From Akkermansia muciniphila (GTDB taxonomy: Bacteria; Verrucomicrobiota; Verrucomicrobiia; Limisphaerales; SIAT01), in the NCBI GenBank assembly GCA_945860945.1, contig CAMASG010000021.1:1-36118 (forward strand): a stretch of DNA of 36,118 bases. The letters are read 5' to 3'. The translations under genes were made by a program, and so were the position numbers. The notes beneath the pieces are model-generated. The model did no database searches. It had not been told where the DNA came from and worked only from the letters and a program-made list of their open reading frames with translations. Each line of letters starts with the position of its first letter. Within the stretch, counting starts at the first letter, position 1. Of the stretch, positions 17,117 to 27,179 are shown one piece after another.

Positions 17117-18565
17117 ATGAGCACCGCCACCGAAACCATCGAGAGCTTTGTCAAACAAGGCTACAAGTGGGGCTTCGTCACTGACATCGAGTCCGAGTCC
17201 GCGCCGCCGGGATTGAACGAGGAGATCGTCCGTTTCATCTCGCACAAGAAGCAGGAACCGGAGTGGATGCTCGACTGGCGACTGAAGGCTTACCGCCACT
17301 GGCTCACGATGACGGAGCCGACGTGGCCGAATGTCCATTACCCGAAGATCGATTTTCAGGCCTCCATCTATTACTCTGCACCGAAGAAAAAGGGCGACGG
17401 ACCGAAGAGCCTCGACGAGGTCGATCCGAAATTGCTCGAGACGTACGAGAAACTCGGCATCCCGCTGAACGAGCGCGCGCGCCTCGCCGGCGTGGCGGTG
17501 GACGCCGTGTTTGACAGCGTTTCCGTCGGCACCACGTTCAAGGACAAGCTCGCCGAGAAGGGCGTGATTTTCTGTTCGTTCAGCGAGGCGGTGAGGGAAC
17601 ATCCCGAGCTCGTGCGCAAATATCTCGGCTCGGTGGTTCCGTACACGGACAACTACTACGCGACGTTGAACAGTGCCGTCTTCAGCGACGGTTCGTTCTG
17701 CTACATCCCCAAAGGCGTGCGTTGTCCGATGGAGCTTTCCACTTACTTCCGGATCAACGCCGCCAACACCGGCCAGTTCGAGCGCACGCTCATCATCGCT
17801 GAAGAGGGCGCGTATGTGAGTTATCTCGAAGGCTGCACCGCGCCGATGCGCGATGAGAACCAGCTCCACGCCGCGGTGGTCGAGTTGGTCGCGCTCGATA
17901 ACGCCGAGATCAAATACTCGACCGTGCAGAATTGGTATCCCGGCGACGAGAACGGCCGTGGCGGCATTTACAACTTCGTCACCAAACGCGGCATCTGCAA
18001 AGGCCGTAAGTCGAAGATTTCATGGACGCAGGTCGAGACCGGTTCCGCGATCACGTGGAAATATCCGAGCTGCATTCTGCAAGGCGATGATTCGGTCGGC
18101 GAGTTCTACTCCGTCGCGCTCACGAACAACTGCCAGCAGGCCGACACAGGCACGAAGATGATCCACATCGGCAAGAACACGCGGAGCACCATCATCAGCA
18201 AAGGTATCTCCGCCGGCAAAGGCCAGAACAGCTACCGCGGTCTCGTGAAAGTGATGAAGGGCGCGACTCACGCGCGTAACTTCACCCAGTGTGACTCGCT
18301 GCTCATCGGCGACAAATGCGGCGCGCACACGTTCCCCTACATCGAGGTGAAGAATCCGAGCGCCCGCGTCGAACACGAGGCCACCACCTCGAAGATCGGC
18401 GACGACCAGATTTTCTACTGCAACCAGCGCGGCCTTTCCAAGCAGGACGCCGTCAACATGATCGTGAATGGCTTCTGCAAAGAGGTCTTCCGCGAACTGC
18501 CGATGGAGTTCGCCGTCGAGGCGCAAAAGCTCCTCGGTGTCAGCCTCGAAGGTAGCGTCGGCTGA
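17117..18565 (+). CDS. sufB: Fe-S cluster assembly protein SufB
   Basis: Core subunit of the SufBC2D scaffold, on which Fe-S clusters are built in the cytoplasm. The 482-residue protein is full length. Recognisable segments are [78 protein letters not shown] and, near the C-terminus, the conserved [18 protein letters not shown] with candidate cluster/persulfide Cys, then [20 protein letters not shown] chose the ATG at 17117 because AAGGAA lies 6 bases upstream; the open frame reaches back to 17084 inside the regulator gene. It is co-transcribed with the perR-like gene (10-base gap) and followed by sufC after about 60 bases. Confidence 0.97.
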   Translation: MSTATETIESFVKQGYKWGFVTDIESESAPPGLNEEIVRFISHKKQEPEWMLDWRLKAYRHWLTMTEPTWPNVHYPKIDFQASIYYSAPKKKGDGPKSLDEVDPKLLETYEKLGIPLNERARLAGVAVDAVFDSVSVGTTFKDKLAEKGVIFCSFSEAVREHPELVRKYLGSVVPYTDNYYATLNSAVFSDGSFCYIPKGVRCPMELSTYFRINAANTGQFERTLIIAEEGAYVSYLEGCTAPMRDENQLHAAVVELVALDNAEIKYSTVQNWYPGDENGRGGIYNFVTKRGICKGRKSKISWTQVETGSAITWKYPSCILQGDDSVGEFYSVALTNNCQQADTGTKMIHIGKNTRSTIISKGISAGKGQNSYRGLVKVMKGATHARNFTQCDSLLIGDKCGAHTFPYIEVKNPSARVEHEATTSKIGDDQIFYCNQRGLSKQDAVNMIVNGFCKEVFRELPMEFAVEAQKLLGVSLEGSVG

Positions 18566-18625
18566 GTCCCGCCTTCGCCGCGATGGTCGTGGCGCAATCA
18601 ATTTAACCGAATCAAGAAAACGCAA

Positions 18626-19399
18626 ATGAGTCTTTTGGAAATCAAGAATCTCCACGCCGGCGTGGACGGAAAGCAGATCATCAAGGGGCTGACCCTCACC
18701 ATCAATCCCGGCGAGGTGCATGCGGTGATGGGGCCAAACGGCTCCGGCAAGAGCACGCTCGCCGCTGTGCTCGCCGGTCGCGAAGGCTACCACGTCACGC
18801 AGGGCGAGGTGCTTTACAAGGGCGTGGACCTGCTCGACTTCGCTCCCGAGGAGCGCGCGCGCGAAGGCCTCTTCCTCGCCTTCCAGTATCCCGTCGAGAT
18901 TCCCGGCGTGAACACCACTTACTTCCTTAAGGCCGCGCTCAACGAGCTGCGCAAGCACAGAGGATTGCCCGAGGTGGACGCCATCGAGTTCCTCGACATC
19001 ATCAAGGACAAGATCCAACTCCTCGAACTGCGCGAGGATCTCCTCAAACGTTCTGTCAATGAGGGTTTCTCCGGCGGTGAGAAGAAGCGCGCCGAGATTC
19101 TGCAAATGGCCGTACTCGAACCGACGCTCGCCGTGCTCGACGAGACCGATTCCGGCCTCGACATCGACGCGCTCCGCATCGTCGCCAACGGCGTCAATCA
19201 CCTCAAACGCGCTGATAACGCCCAGCTCGTCATCACCCACTATCAGCGCCTGCTGAACCACATCGTGCCCGACTACGTGCACGTGCTTTTCGATGGACGC
19301 ATCGTGAAGTCCGGTGGCAAGGAACTCGCCTTCGAACTCGAAGCCAAAGGCTACGACTGGCTCATCAAAGGCCACAAGGATCAGCTGCAGCCGGCCTGA
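18626..19399 (+). CDS. sufC: Fe-S cluster assembly ATPase SufC
   Basis: ABC-type ATPase of 257 residues that binds SufB and SufD and drives conformational change during cluster assembly. Walker A is GPNGSGKS at about 36-43. The SufC-typical FQYPVEIPGV follows, then signature FSGGEKKRAEILQ, Walker B LAVLDETDSGLDIDAL and the H-loop His in VITHYQRLL. All motifs are intact and the length is standard. The gene starts about 60 bases after sufB, without a clear ribosome-binding site, and ends 10 bases before sufD. Confidence 0.97.
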   Translation: MSLLEIKNLHAGVDGKQIIKGLTLTINPGEVHAVMGPNGSGKSTLAAVLAGREGYHVTQGEVLYKGVDLLDFAPEERAREGLFLAFQYPVEIPGVNTTYFLKAALNELRKHRGLPEVDAIEFLDIIKDKIQLLELREDLLKRSVNEGFSGGEKKRAEILQMAVLEPTLAVLDETDSGLDIDALRIVANGVNHLKRADNAQLVITHYQRLLNHIVPDYVHVLFDGRIVKSGGKELAFELEAKGYDWLIKGHKDQLQPA

Positions 19400-19409
19400 T
19401 TTTCGCGCC

Positions 19410-20768
19410 ATGATTCAGACCGCACAGCAACGCCCCGCCGCCGCGAGTGACCCTTTCGTGGCCGCGTTCGCGCGTGTCGAGCAGGCGCGCGCCGGCCAGC
19501 CTTCGTGGCTTTTCCCGCTGCGCAAAGCCGGCCTCGCCCGTTTTGCCGAACTCGGTTTCCCGACGCTCCAGCACGAGGATTGGCGTTTCACCAACGTCGC
19601 GCCCATCGCGCAACTTCCGTTCCGTCCACTGCTTGCTTCCAGCGTCACGCAGCTTCCGTCCAATTTCATTGCCACCCTGCCGATGGCTTCGCTCGCTGGA
19701 CCGCGCGCTGTGTTTGTGGACGGCCATTTCGCGCCCGCGCTTTCGAATCTCGGCAATCTGCCAAAGGGCGTGAAGGTCGCGAGTCTCGCCGCCGCTTTGG
19801 TTGATGATGCCGCGCTGGTGCAGAAGCATCTCGGCCAGCATGTACGCGATGACGCGAACGCGTTCGCCGCGCTGAACGCCGCGTATTTTCAGGACGGTGC
19901 GTTCATCTTCGTGCCGGCCGGCGTGGTGGTTCCCGAGCCAATTCAATTGATCCATGTCGCGAGTTCGCGCGAGGCTGGCGCCACGGCGAACCTGCGCCAT
20001 CTCATCATCGCCGAAGCAGCCAGCCAATCGACGATCATCGAGAGCTACGTCGCTGCGGTGGACGCGCCGTATTTCACCAACGTCGTCACCGAGTTGGTCG
20101 CGGCGGACAGCGCGCGCGTGGAACATTGCAAATTTCAGGACGAGAGCACGGCCGCGTTTCATATCGCCGCGCTGCACGCCACGTTCGGCCGCGCGAGCAA
20201 CGTGTGGCATCACTCGTTCGCGCTCGGCGCTCGCATCGCGCGGAACAGCATCCGCACGCGGCTTGAGGGCGAGGGTTTGGAGTGCATTCTGAACGGCCTC
20301 TATTTGCCGAAGGGCAATCAGATTGTGGACCACCACATGCTGGTGGAGCACGCGGAGCCGCGTTGCGCGAGCCACGAGTATTTCAACGGCATTCTCGACG
20401 ATCACGCGAAGGGCGTTTTCCACGGGCGCATTCTTGTCCAGCGCGGCGCGCAGAAGACGGACGCCAAGCAGACGAACAAGAATCTACTACTCTCCGATAC
20501 GGCGACGGTGGATACCAAGCCGCAGCTCGAGATTTACGCTGACGATGTGAAATGTACGCACGGCGCGACCATCGGGCAGATGAACGATGAGTCGGTTTTT
20601 TACCTGCGCTCGCGCGGCATCGGCACGGAGTTGGCGCGGCGGATGTTGATGCACGGCTTCGCCGGTGAGATCATCGATCGCGTGCAGCACATGGCGCTTC
20701 GCGAGGTGATGGATAAGATTATCTGGGAACGTCTGGAGATGAATCCCCAGATTGCGGAGAGGAAATGA
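19410..20768 (+). CDS. sufD: Fe-S cluster assembly protein SufD
   Basis: SufB paralogue of 452 residues that completes the SufBC2D complex and is linked to iron entry. The beta-helix core shows HEDWRFTNVAPI near the N-terminus, FVPAGVVVPEPIQLIHV, RNSIRTRLEGEGLECILNGL and the conserved C-terminal part NKNLLLSDTATVDTKPQLEI followed by DDVKCTHGATIGQ, with the functional His in CTHGAT. I chose the ATG at 19410 (10 bases after the sufC stop); the frame is open upstream inside sufC but that is an overlap artefact. The next gene, a SufU-type scaffold, starts 24 bases after the stop. Confidence 0.96.
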   Translation: MIQTAQQRPAAASDPFVAAFARVEQARAGQPSWLFPLRKAGLARFAELGFPTLQHEDWRFTNVAPIAQLPFRPLLASSVTQLPSNFIATLPMASLAGPRAVFVDGHFAPALSNLGNLPKGVKVASLAAALVDDAALVQKHLGQHVRDDANAFAALNAAYFQDGAFIFVPAGVVVPEPIQLIHVASSREAGATANLRHLIIAEAASQSTIIESYVAAVDAPYFTNVVTELVAADSARVEHCKFQDESTAAFHIAALHATFGRASNVWHHSFALGARIARNSIRTRLEGEGLECILNGLYLPKGNQIVDHHMLVEHAEPRCASHEYFNGILDDHAKGVFHGRILVQRGAQKTDAKQTNKNLLLSDTATVDTKPQLEIYADDVKCTHGATIGQMNDESVFYLRSRGIGTELARRMLMHGFAGEIIDRVQHMALREVMDKIIWERLEMNPQIAERK

Positions 20769-20792
20769 GCCGAGCAGGCGAAGGCACGCGCT

Positions 20793-21239
20793 ATGTTTGA
20801 CGACCTTCAGGAGCTTTATCAGCAGGTCATTCTCGACCACAGCAAAAGCCCGCGCAACTTCCGTCGGATCGAGGGCGCCACGCGCATCGCACAAGGCCAC
20901 AACCCCCTCTGCGGCGACAACCTCACGCTCTATCTCGTGATGGATGGCGACGTGATTCGCGACGTCAGTTTCGTCGGCGACGGCTGCGCTATTTCCAAAG
21001 CGTCCGCTTCCATTCTCACCGAAACGATCAAGGGCAAAACGAAAGCCGAGGTCGAAGAGCTGTTCGAGAAAGTCCGCACGATGGTCACCACCGGTGAAAT
21101 GTCTGGCAGCAATCTCGGCAAGTTGGCTGTGTTCGCCGGTGTGCACAAATTTCCCGCGCGTGTGAAGTGCGCAATTCTCTCGTGGCACGCCGTGAAGGCG
21201 GCCGTCGCAGGCGAGGCCGCGCCGGTCTCGACCGAGTGA
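20793..21239 (+). CDS. sufU: SufU-type Fe-S scaffold / sulfur acceptor
   Basis: Member of the IscU/NifU-N fold, 148 residues. Conserved ligands are C40 and D42 (in HNPLCGDN), C65 (VGDGCAIS) and C126 (ARVKCAIL). The spacing of the last Cys includes the roughly 20-residue insertion that marks SufU from IscU, consistent with a zinc-dependent sulfur transferase partnering SufS. It opens FDDLQELYQQVILDHSKSPRNF, the family N-terminus (key residues: Y9, H16, P20 and N22). AAGG lies 8 bases before the ATG. It is in the operon between sufD and sufT. A second U-type protein is encoded at 24700-25218. Confidence 0.93.
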   Translation: MFDDLQELYQQVILDHSKSPRNFRRIEGATRIAQGHNPLCGDNLTLYLVMDGDVIRDVSFVGDGCAISKASASILTETIKGKTKAEVEELFEKVRTMVTTGEMSGSNLGKLAVFAGVHKFPARVKCAILSWHAVKAAVAGEAAPVSTE

Positions 21240-21268
21240 GCTGCGCGGACGATATTGATTTGTAATCT

Positions 21269-21823
21269 ATGATGAACAATAACGAGCCAGTTATATTGAC
21301 CCGCGATGTCGAAGCGGCCGTTGTGCCGGCCGGCACGGTAGTCACGCTGCTTGCCGGCGAGAAGGCCTACATCACCCAGTCGCTCGGGGGCAGTTACACC
21401 GTCATCGTCAACGGCAATATGTTTCGTGTCGAAGGTCGGAACGCCGACGCGCTCGGTCAACAGCACGTGCCGACGGCTGCCGAGAAGGCTGGTAAAGCCG
21501 GCTCGCGCGAGGAACTGGAGAAGCTGGCGTGGGACCAGATGCGCACCTGTTACGATCCCGAGATTCCCGTGAACGTCGTGGACCTCGGCCTCATTTACAC
21601 CTGCGAGTTCGAGACGCTCGGCGCGGACAGCTACCGTGTGAACGTGAAGATGACGCTCACCGCGCCCGGTTGCGGGATGGGCCCGACGATTCAGCAGGAT
21701 GTGCAGAACAAGCTGCTCTGTGTCGAGAGTATCGACGAGGCCATCGTCGAGTTGGTCTGGGAACCGCAATGGGGCAAGGAGATGATGAGCGAGGCCGCCA
21801 AGTTGCAACTGGGCTTGATGTAG
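21269..21823 (+). CDS. sufT: Putative Fe-S cluster assembly/maturation protein SufT (MIP18/DUF59)
   Basis: A 184-residue protein with an N-terminal extension (about 1-85, RDVEAAVVPAGTVVTLLAGE and SLGGSYTVIVNGNMFRVEG) followed by a DUF59/MIP18 domain. The domain begins CYDPEIPVNVVDLGLIYTCE (described from its DPEIPVN core) and has TLTAPGCGMGPTIQQDV with the conserved Cys. This two-part layout matches SufT, a trafficking or maturation factor for iron-sulfur proteins found in suf operons. The start is one of two adjacent ATGs (21269 or 21272); no Shine-Dalgarno is visible. It lies between sufU and sufS, with short gaps of 29 and 14 bases. Confidence 0.93.
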   Translation: MMNNNEPVILTRDVEAAVVPAGTVVTLLAGEKAYITQSLGGSYTVIVNGNMFRVEGRNADALGQQHVPTAAEKAGKAGSREELEKLAWDQMRTCYDPEIPVNVVDLGLIYTCEFETLGADSYRVNVKMTLTAPGCGMGPTIQQDVQNKLLCVESIDEAIVELVWEPQWGKEMMSEAAKLQLGLM

Positions 21824-21837
21824 CTGGATCTTTTTTC

Positions 21838-23073
21838 ATGTCTTCCCCGACTCCAGACTGGTCCGCGTTGCGAAAGGATTTTCCAATCCTCGACCAGCAA
21901 GTGCATGGCCAGCCGTTGATTTATTTCGACAGCGCGGCCACGAGCCAGAAGCCGCGCATCGTCATCGACACGCTGCGGCACTACTACGAACGCGACAACG
22001 CGAACGTCCACCGTGGTATCCACGAGTTGAGCAATCGCGCGACGAACGCCTTCGAGTCCGCGCGTGAGCGGACGGCGAAATTCATCCACGCCCGCAGCGT
22101 TGATGAGATCATCTTCACTCGCGGCACCACCGAAGGCATCAACCTCGTCGCGAACGCGTGGGGCGGAAAGTTTCTCAAGTCCGGCGACGTGATTTTGCTT
22201 ACCGAGATGGAGCACCACAGCAACATCGTGCCGTGGCAGCTTCTCGCCGAGCGCACGGGCGCGAAGCTCGCCTACATACCCGTGACCGGCGACGACGGAC
22301 TGCTTGATCTATCGAAGCTCGACGCGTTGCTCACGCGCGACGTGAAGCTTCTCGCGATGACGCAGATTTCCAACACGCTCGGCACGGTGAATCCAGTGGC
22401 TGAGTTGTGCGAGCGCGCCCGCAAGCTTGGCATCGTCACGCTCGTCGATGCCGCACAGAGCGCCGGTCATTCGCTCGTGGACGTGCAGGCGATCGGCTGC
22501 GATTTCCTCGCTTTCTCCGGTCACAAGATTTGCGGACCGACCGGCATCGGCGTGCTGTACGCCCGCGCCGAGCGACTCGCTGAGATGCCGCCTTACCAAG
22601 GCGGTGGCGAGATGATTGTGACGGTGGATTTCCACAAGACCACTTACAAGCAGGCCGCGCACCGCTTCGAGGCTGGCACGCCGGATATCTCCGGCGCGAT
22701 TGGTCTGCACGCGGCGATGGATTATCTCGATGCTGCCGGCCGCGACAAAATCTTCGCGCACGATCAGGCCCTCGCGCAGTACGCCTACGAACGGTTGGCG
22801 GAGTTTAAGAATGTCCGGCTCTTCGGGCCAAAGACGGGACGCGCCGGCCTCGTGAGTTTTCTGCTGAAGGACGTGCACGCGCACGATCTCGTGACCGTGG
22901 CCGATCAGCGTGGCATCGCGTTGCGAGGCGGGCATCACTGCAACCAGCCGCTCATGCGCAAGCTCGGCGTCGAATCCACCGCTCGCGCCAGCTTCTACTT
23001 CTACAACACGCGCGCCGAGGTGGATTTTTTCCTCGAAGTGCTGTGCGACATCCAGAAGTTTTTCGGAGCCTGA
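21838..23073 (+). CDS. sufS: Cysteine desulfurase SufS
   Basis: PLP-dependent enzyme that turns cysteine into alanine and gives a persulfide sulfur for cluster assembly. The product has 411 residues, the usual length. The group II pattern is clear: PLIYFDSAATSQKP at the start, TEMEHHSNIVPW, VDAAQSAGH, PLP-lysine K230 in FSGHKICGPTG, and active Cys C368 in LRGGHHCNQP. I chose the ATG at 21838 over an open frame running back through sufT. It is the last gene of the uninterrupted suf run; the next gene (trmO) is on the other strand, its end 38 bases away. Confidence 0.96.
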   Translation: MSSPTPDWSALRKDFPILDQQVHGQPLIYFDSAATSQKPRIVIDTLRHYYERDNANVHRGIHELSNRATNAFESARERTAKFIHARSVDEIIFTRGTTEGINLVANAWGGKFLKSGDVILLTEMEHHSNIVPWQLLAERTGAKLAYIPVTGDDGLLDLSKLDALLTRDVKLLAMTQISNTLGTVNPVAELCERARKLGIVTLVDAAQSAGHSLVDVQAIGCDFLAFSGHKICGPTGIGVLYARAERLAEMPPYQGGGEMIVTVDFHKTTYKQAAHRFEAGTPDISGAIGLHAAMDYLDAAGRDKIFAHDQALAQYAYERLAEFKNVRLFGPKTGRAGLVSFLLKDVHAHDLVTVADQRGIALRGGHHCNQPLMRKLGVESTARASFYFYNTRAEVDFFLEVLCDIQKFFGA

Positions 23074-23110
23074 ACGGCGCTCTGCCGCTGCGCTCCAGCC
23101 CTCGGAAGAC

Positions 23111-23959
23111 TCAGCGCAACTCCTCCGGCCAACGCTCCCAGCAGGCGAGTTGCGCCTCGCAATCCGGCAGGTCTTTGTAATCGGGATTGTTCAAGAAGCG
23201 CAGCGGGTAGCCCGGTTCCAGCGCGAGCACATCCACCGTTTCGCCGGTAACCGAAAAGATCGCGCGCCATCCACCGCAGCCAATGCTGAACATCGCGGCG
23301 CCGTGGCGGCGGATGCGACGGGTACGGTGAGGCGATGGATCAATGGCCAGTAGTTCAATCAGGCGCGGACGGAATTCAATTTCCCAGTTTGCCAACAACC
23401 ACTCCGCCTGCGTCGTGGCCAACGCAGCGAACTGCACCGTGAACTTCGGGGGTCCAATCAGCGAGGCATCGACCTCCTCCGTCCAGCCGCCGGCTGCCTC
23501 GGGAAAGGCATCGTAAGCGGCGATGTACGGTTTGATGTCGAAGATGGGCGTGCCATCCACCAGATCACACGGACCGAGCAAAAGCCGGCGGCCCTCGATC
23601 CCGAGCAGTTGCACCGAGGTGAGGCCGAGTGGATTGGGACGGTGCGGCGAGCGCGTGGCAAAGACCCCTCGTCGTTGCGCCGGTCCGCGCGGCGGCAGTA
23701 CGAGCGGTCGCCACGAGGTATTGCGATGGAACCACCAGAGGAGCCAGACGCGGGAAAAGCCGGCGAGATCCCGCAACGCCTGCTGATAGCCCAGCTCCGG
23801 CAGCAGCTCGAGCACGTTGCGCTCCGACTGCGCTTCCGCAGGCTGGTGCAGGGCTTGAAACTTCACCCGCTTATGCGTGGCGATGAAGCCGATGGGGCGG
23901 AGTGTGAGCGATGATTGCAAGCGACGGTTCTTTTCAAGCCAGTCAACGACCGCGCGCAC
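23111..23959 (-). CDS. trmO: tRNA (N6-threonylcarbamoyladenosine(37)-N6)-methyltransferase TrmO
   Basis: Methylates t6A37 of certain tRNAs using S-adenosylmethionine. The 282-residue protein begins with the TsaA/VirR-type barrel (LRPIGFIATHKR at about 20) and carries RVWLLWWFHRN, the strongly conserved RSPHRPNPLGLT, and the DIKPYIAAYDAFP segment. A C-terminal domain of about 100 residues follows, as in YaeB/TrmO. The start is GTG at 23959. The gene interrupts the suf-related set, since it is on the opposite strand between sufS and the rhodanese gene, and shares a divergent intergenic region with the latter. Confidence 0.92.
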   Translation of the reverse strand: MRAVVDWLEKNRRLQSSLTLRPIGFIATHKRVKFQALHQPAEAQSERNVLELLPELGYQQALRDLAGFSRVWLLWWFHRNTSWRPLVLPPRGPAQRRGVFATRSPHRPNPLGLTSVQLLGIEGRRLLLGPCDLVDGTPIFDIKPYIAAYDAFPEAAGGWTEEVDASLIGPPKFTVQFAALATTQAEWLLANWEIEFRPRLIELLAIDPSPHRTRRIRRHGAAMFSIGCGGWRAIFSVTGETVDVLALEPGYPLRFLNNPDYKDLPDCEAQLACWERWPEELR

Positions 23960-24114
23960 AATCTATCCAAGCCGCCGCCCGCGCAAGCTTCTACCTTCGC
24001 AACAGCGGAGCCGATCCACCGGCAGCGAACCCGCAGGCCCACGCCGCAGCTTCCGGTTGTTTTGAGAAAACCGTGTCCCCCAGTGTCCATCCGTGGTTAT
24101 ATGAAGGCGTGATT

Positions 24115-24657
24115 TTGACTGGGACGATTTCATCCGAGAGCGTGATGGCCGATCTGCTGGCCGCCTATCCCGGCGCGCAGCGGGCGATCTTCCGAAAATA
24201 CCACATTGGCGGCTGCTCGAGCTGTGGTTTCCAGCAGGAGGAAACGCTCGCGCAGGTCTGCGAACGCAACGGCAACTTGCCCGTCGCCGAGGTGCTGGCG
24301 CACATCCAGTCCAGTCACGAGCAGGACAAACAGATTCTCATCGAGCCGAAGGAACTCGCAGCGCAGCGCCATCAGAACCCAGCGCTCCGATTGCTCGACG
24401 TCCGTTCGCGCGAGGAGCACGACGCCGCGCGTATCGAAGGTGCGATTCTCGTTTCGCAGCCGTTGATGCAAGAGATCATGGGCCGCTGGCCGAAGGACGA
24501 GCTGTTCGTCATCGTGGATCATCAGGGCAAGCAGTCGCTCGACGCCGCCGCGTATTTTCTCGGACACGGCCTCACCAATGTCCGCTGTCTGCGCGGCGGG
24601 ATGGACGCGTGGTCGCAGGAAGTGGACGAGGCGATTCCGCGTTACCGTCTGGCGTGA
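24115..24657 (+). CDS. DUF1858-like plus rhodanese-like two-domain protein, rhodanese Cys replaced
   Basis: About 180 residues. The N-terminal part (ISSESVMADLLAAYPGAQ, then FRKYHIGGCSSCGF with a CxxC pair) resembles the DUF1858/ScdA-N type helical domain often tied to redox or iron-sulfur biology. The C-terminal half is a rhodanese fold (LLDVRSREEHDAARIEGAI and LTNVRCLRGGMDAW). The active loop reads VDHQGKQS, with Asp where the persulfide-forming Cys belongs, so it probably binds rather than transfers sulfur. Start is uncertain: TTG 24115 has AAGG 7 bases upstream; GTG 24109 and ATG 24145 are alternatives. It stands 42 bases before an IscU-like gene, which supports a sulfur or cluster assembly role, by inference. 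Confidence 0.78.
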   Translation: MTGTISSESVMADLLAAYPGAQRAIFRKYHIGGCSSCGFQQEETLAQVCERNGNLPVAEVLAHIQSSHEQDKQILIEPKELAAQRHQNPALRLLDVRSREEHDAARIEGAILVSQPLMQEIMGRWPKDELFVIVDHQGKQSLDAAAYFLGHGLTNVRCLRGGMDAWSQEVDEAIPRYRLA

Positions 24658-24699
24658 CGCGTTGTGGCGATGGAGTGAAGTCGGTTGAAAGCAGTTTTT

Positions 24700-25218
24700 A
24701 TGGACCCTGATTTGCAGAAGAAAATCACCGAGGCGTTGCGCGATCCGAAGAACCTCGGCGAGATGCCCGACGCCGACGCGATCGGCACAGTGGGCAATTC
24801 CGACTGCGGCGAGATGCTGCGGATGTGGGTGAAGTTCAAGGAGCAGAACGGCCGCAAGGTGATTGATCGCGCGACGTTCCAATCCTTCGGCTGCGAGACG
24901 GCCATCGCCGTGGCGAGCCTCGCCACCGAGTTGATTCGGGGGAAGACGGTCGAGGAAGCGCTCGCACTCAAGACCGAGGCGCTGGCCGGCGAGCTCGGCC
25001 CGCTGCCGCCGATGAAGATTCACTGCGCGCAGTTGGTGGAAGGCGCGCTTCGTTCCGCGCTCGATCCCGCGAATGCGACTGGTGCGACAAGTGCCGCCGG
25101 CGCAAAAACTGTTTCGACTGCGGTGAAGGGTTCCAACCTCGTGGACAGCTTGAATCCGCAATCCAAGCCAGCTGGCGTGAAAATCGTTTTCCTCGATCCT
25201 AAAAAGCCGCAGAGCTGA
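24700..25218 (+). CDS. IscU/NifU-N-like Fe-S scaffold protein (second copy)
   Basis: A 172-residue protein with the U-type fold: GNSDCGEMLRMWVKF (C36), FQSFGCETAIAVASLATELI (C65) and MKIHCAQLVEGALRSAL (C109). The three-Cys spacing, without the longer insertion seen in the SufU-type copy, fits the IscU/NifU-N branch, the classic 2Fe-2S scaffold. The usual CGD Asp is Glu here (CGE). A low-complexity Ala/Thr/Ser tail (about 118-172) has no counterpart in IscU. I chose the ATG at 24700 over the in-frame TTG at 24685. Co-transcription with the rhodanese-like gene is likely. The organism may thus use two U-type proteins, one with SufS and one here. Confidence 0.85.
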   Translation: MDPDLQKKITEALRDPKNLGEMPDADAIGTVGNSDCGEMLRMWVKFKEQNGRKVIDRATFQSFGCETAIAVASLATELIRGKTVEEALALKTEALAGELGPLPPMKIHCAQLVEGALRSALDPANATGATSAAGAKTVSTAVKGSNLVDSLNPQSKPAGVKIVFLDPKKPQS

Positions 25219-25236
25219 ACGCGAGCGCGGCGCGCT

Positions 25237-26676
<1,440 letters not shown>

Positions 26677-26683
26677 GCGGCGT

Positions 26684-27172
26684 TCAGTTTTCCTGCTTCG
26701 GCGTCTGACTTTCGGCGGTCGCCCGCGCCAGCTTCTGCTGGAGATTCTGCCAGAGGATCAAAGCCAGTCCGAAAATATTGATGAGCGTGGTGACGGCGAC
26801 GAGGAGCATCACCGCGCTGATCAACTGCGTGGGGTCGAAATTGGGCCGTGTCAGCGCCCAGATACCGCCGTAAAACACCACACCGCTCAGCACGTGCGTG
26901 AATGTGATCATGCGGGATTTCATCAGGCGCGCCGCGGCAAAAATCAGAGCCATCCACGCCATCAGCGTGAGTAGCAGGGCGGCGATGAGAAGCCAAGCAA
27001 TGGTCCGCTGCTCGGATGTCAGATCGAGATCTCGCATCTTGCCCGGCGCGGTGAAGGCGATGATCAGGAAAATCGCGAGCGGCGCCAGAGCGAGCAGCCA
27101 AGCTTTCACGCGCGGGTTCTCAAACACCGTCCAGCGGGCTTTGGTCCAGAAAGATTTGGGTTGGTCGCTCAT
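26684..27172 (-). CDS. Multi-span membrane protein of unknown function between PSD1 and DUF1501 genes
   Basis: A 162-residue protein with about four hydrophobic spans (AWLLALAPLAIFLIIAF, TIAWLLIAALLLTLMAWM, ITFTHVLSGVVFYGGIWAL and ISAVMLLVAVTTLINIFGLA), a short charged N-terminus and a Gln/Lys-rich C-terminal tail. No catalytic motif and no family I recognise. It sits 7 bases from each neighbour, so it must be co-transcribed with them and is probably inner-membrane. Its position suggests it anchors or serves the periplasmic PSD1/DUF1501 pair, which is inference. Opposite-strand frames across it are shadows. Confidence 0.8.
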   Translation of the reverse strand: MSDQPKSFWTKARWTVFENPRVKAWLLALAPLAIFLIIAFTAPGKMRDLDLTSEQRTIAWLLIAALLLTLMAWMALIFAAARLMKSRMITFTHVLSGVVFYGGIWALTRPNFDPTQLISAVMLLVAVTTLINIFGLALILWQNLQQKLARATAESQTPKQEN

Positions 27173-27179
27173 AGTCTTC

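Noticed and set aside
18020-19411. Minus-strand open frame of 463 residues
   Set aside because: Mirror of sufB and sufC, both certain; no motifs.
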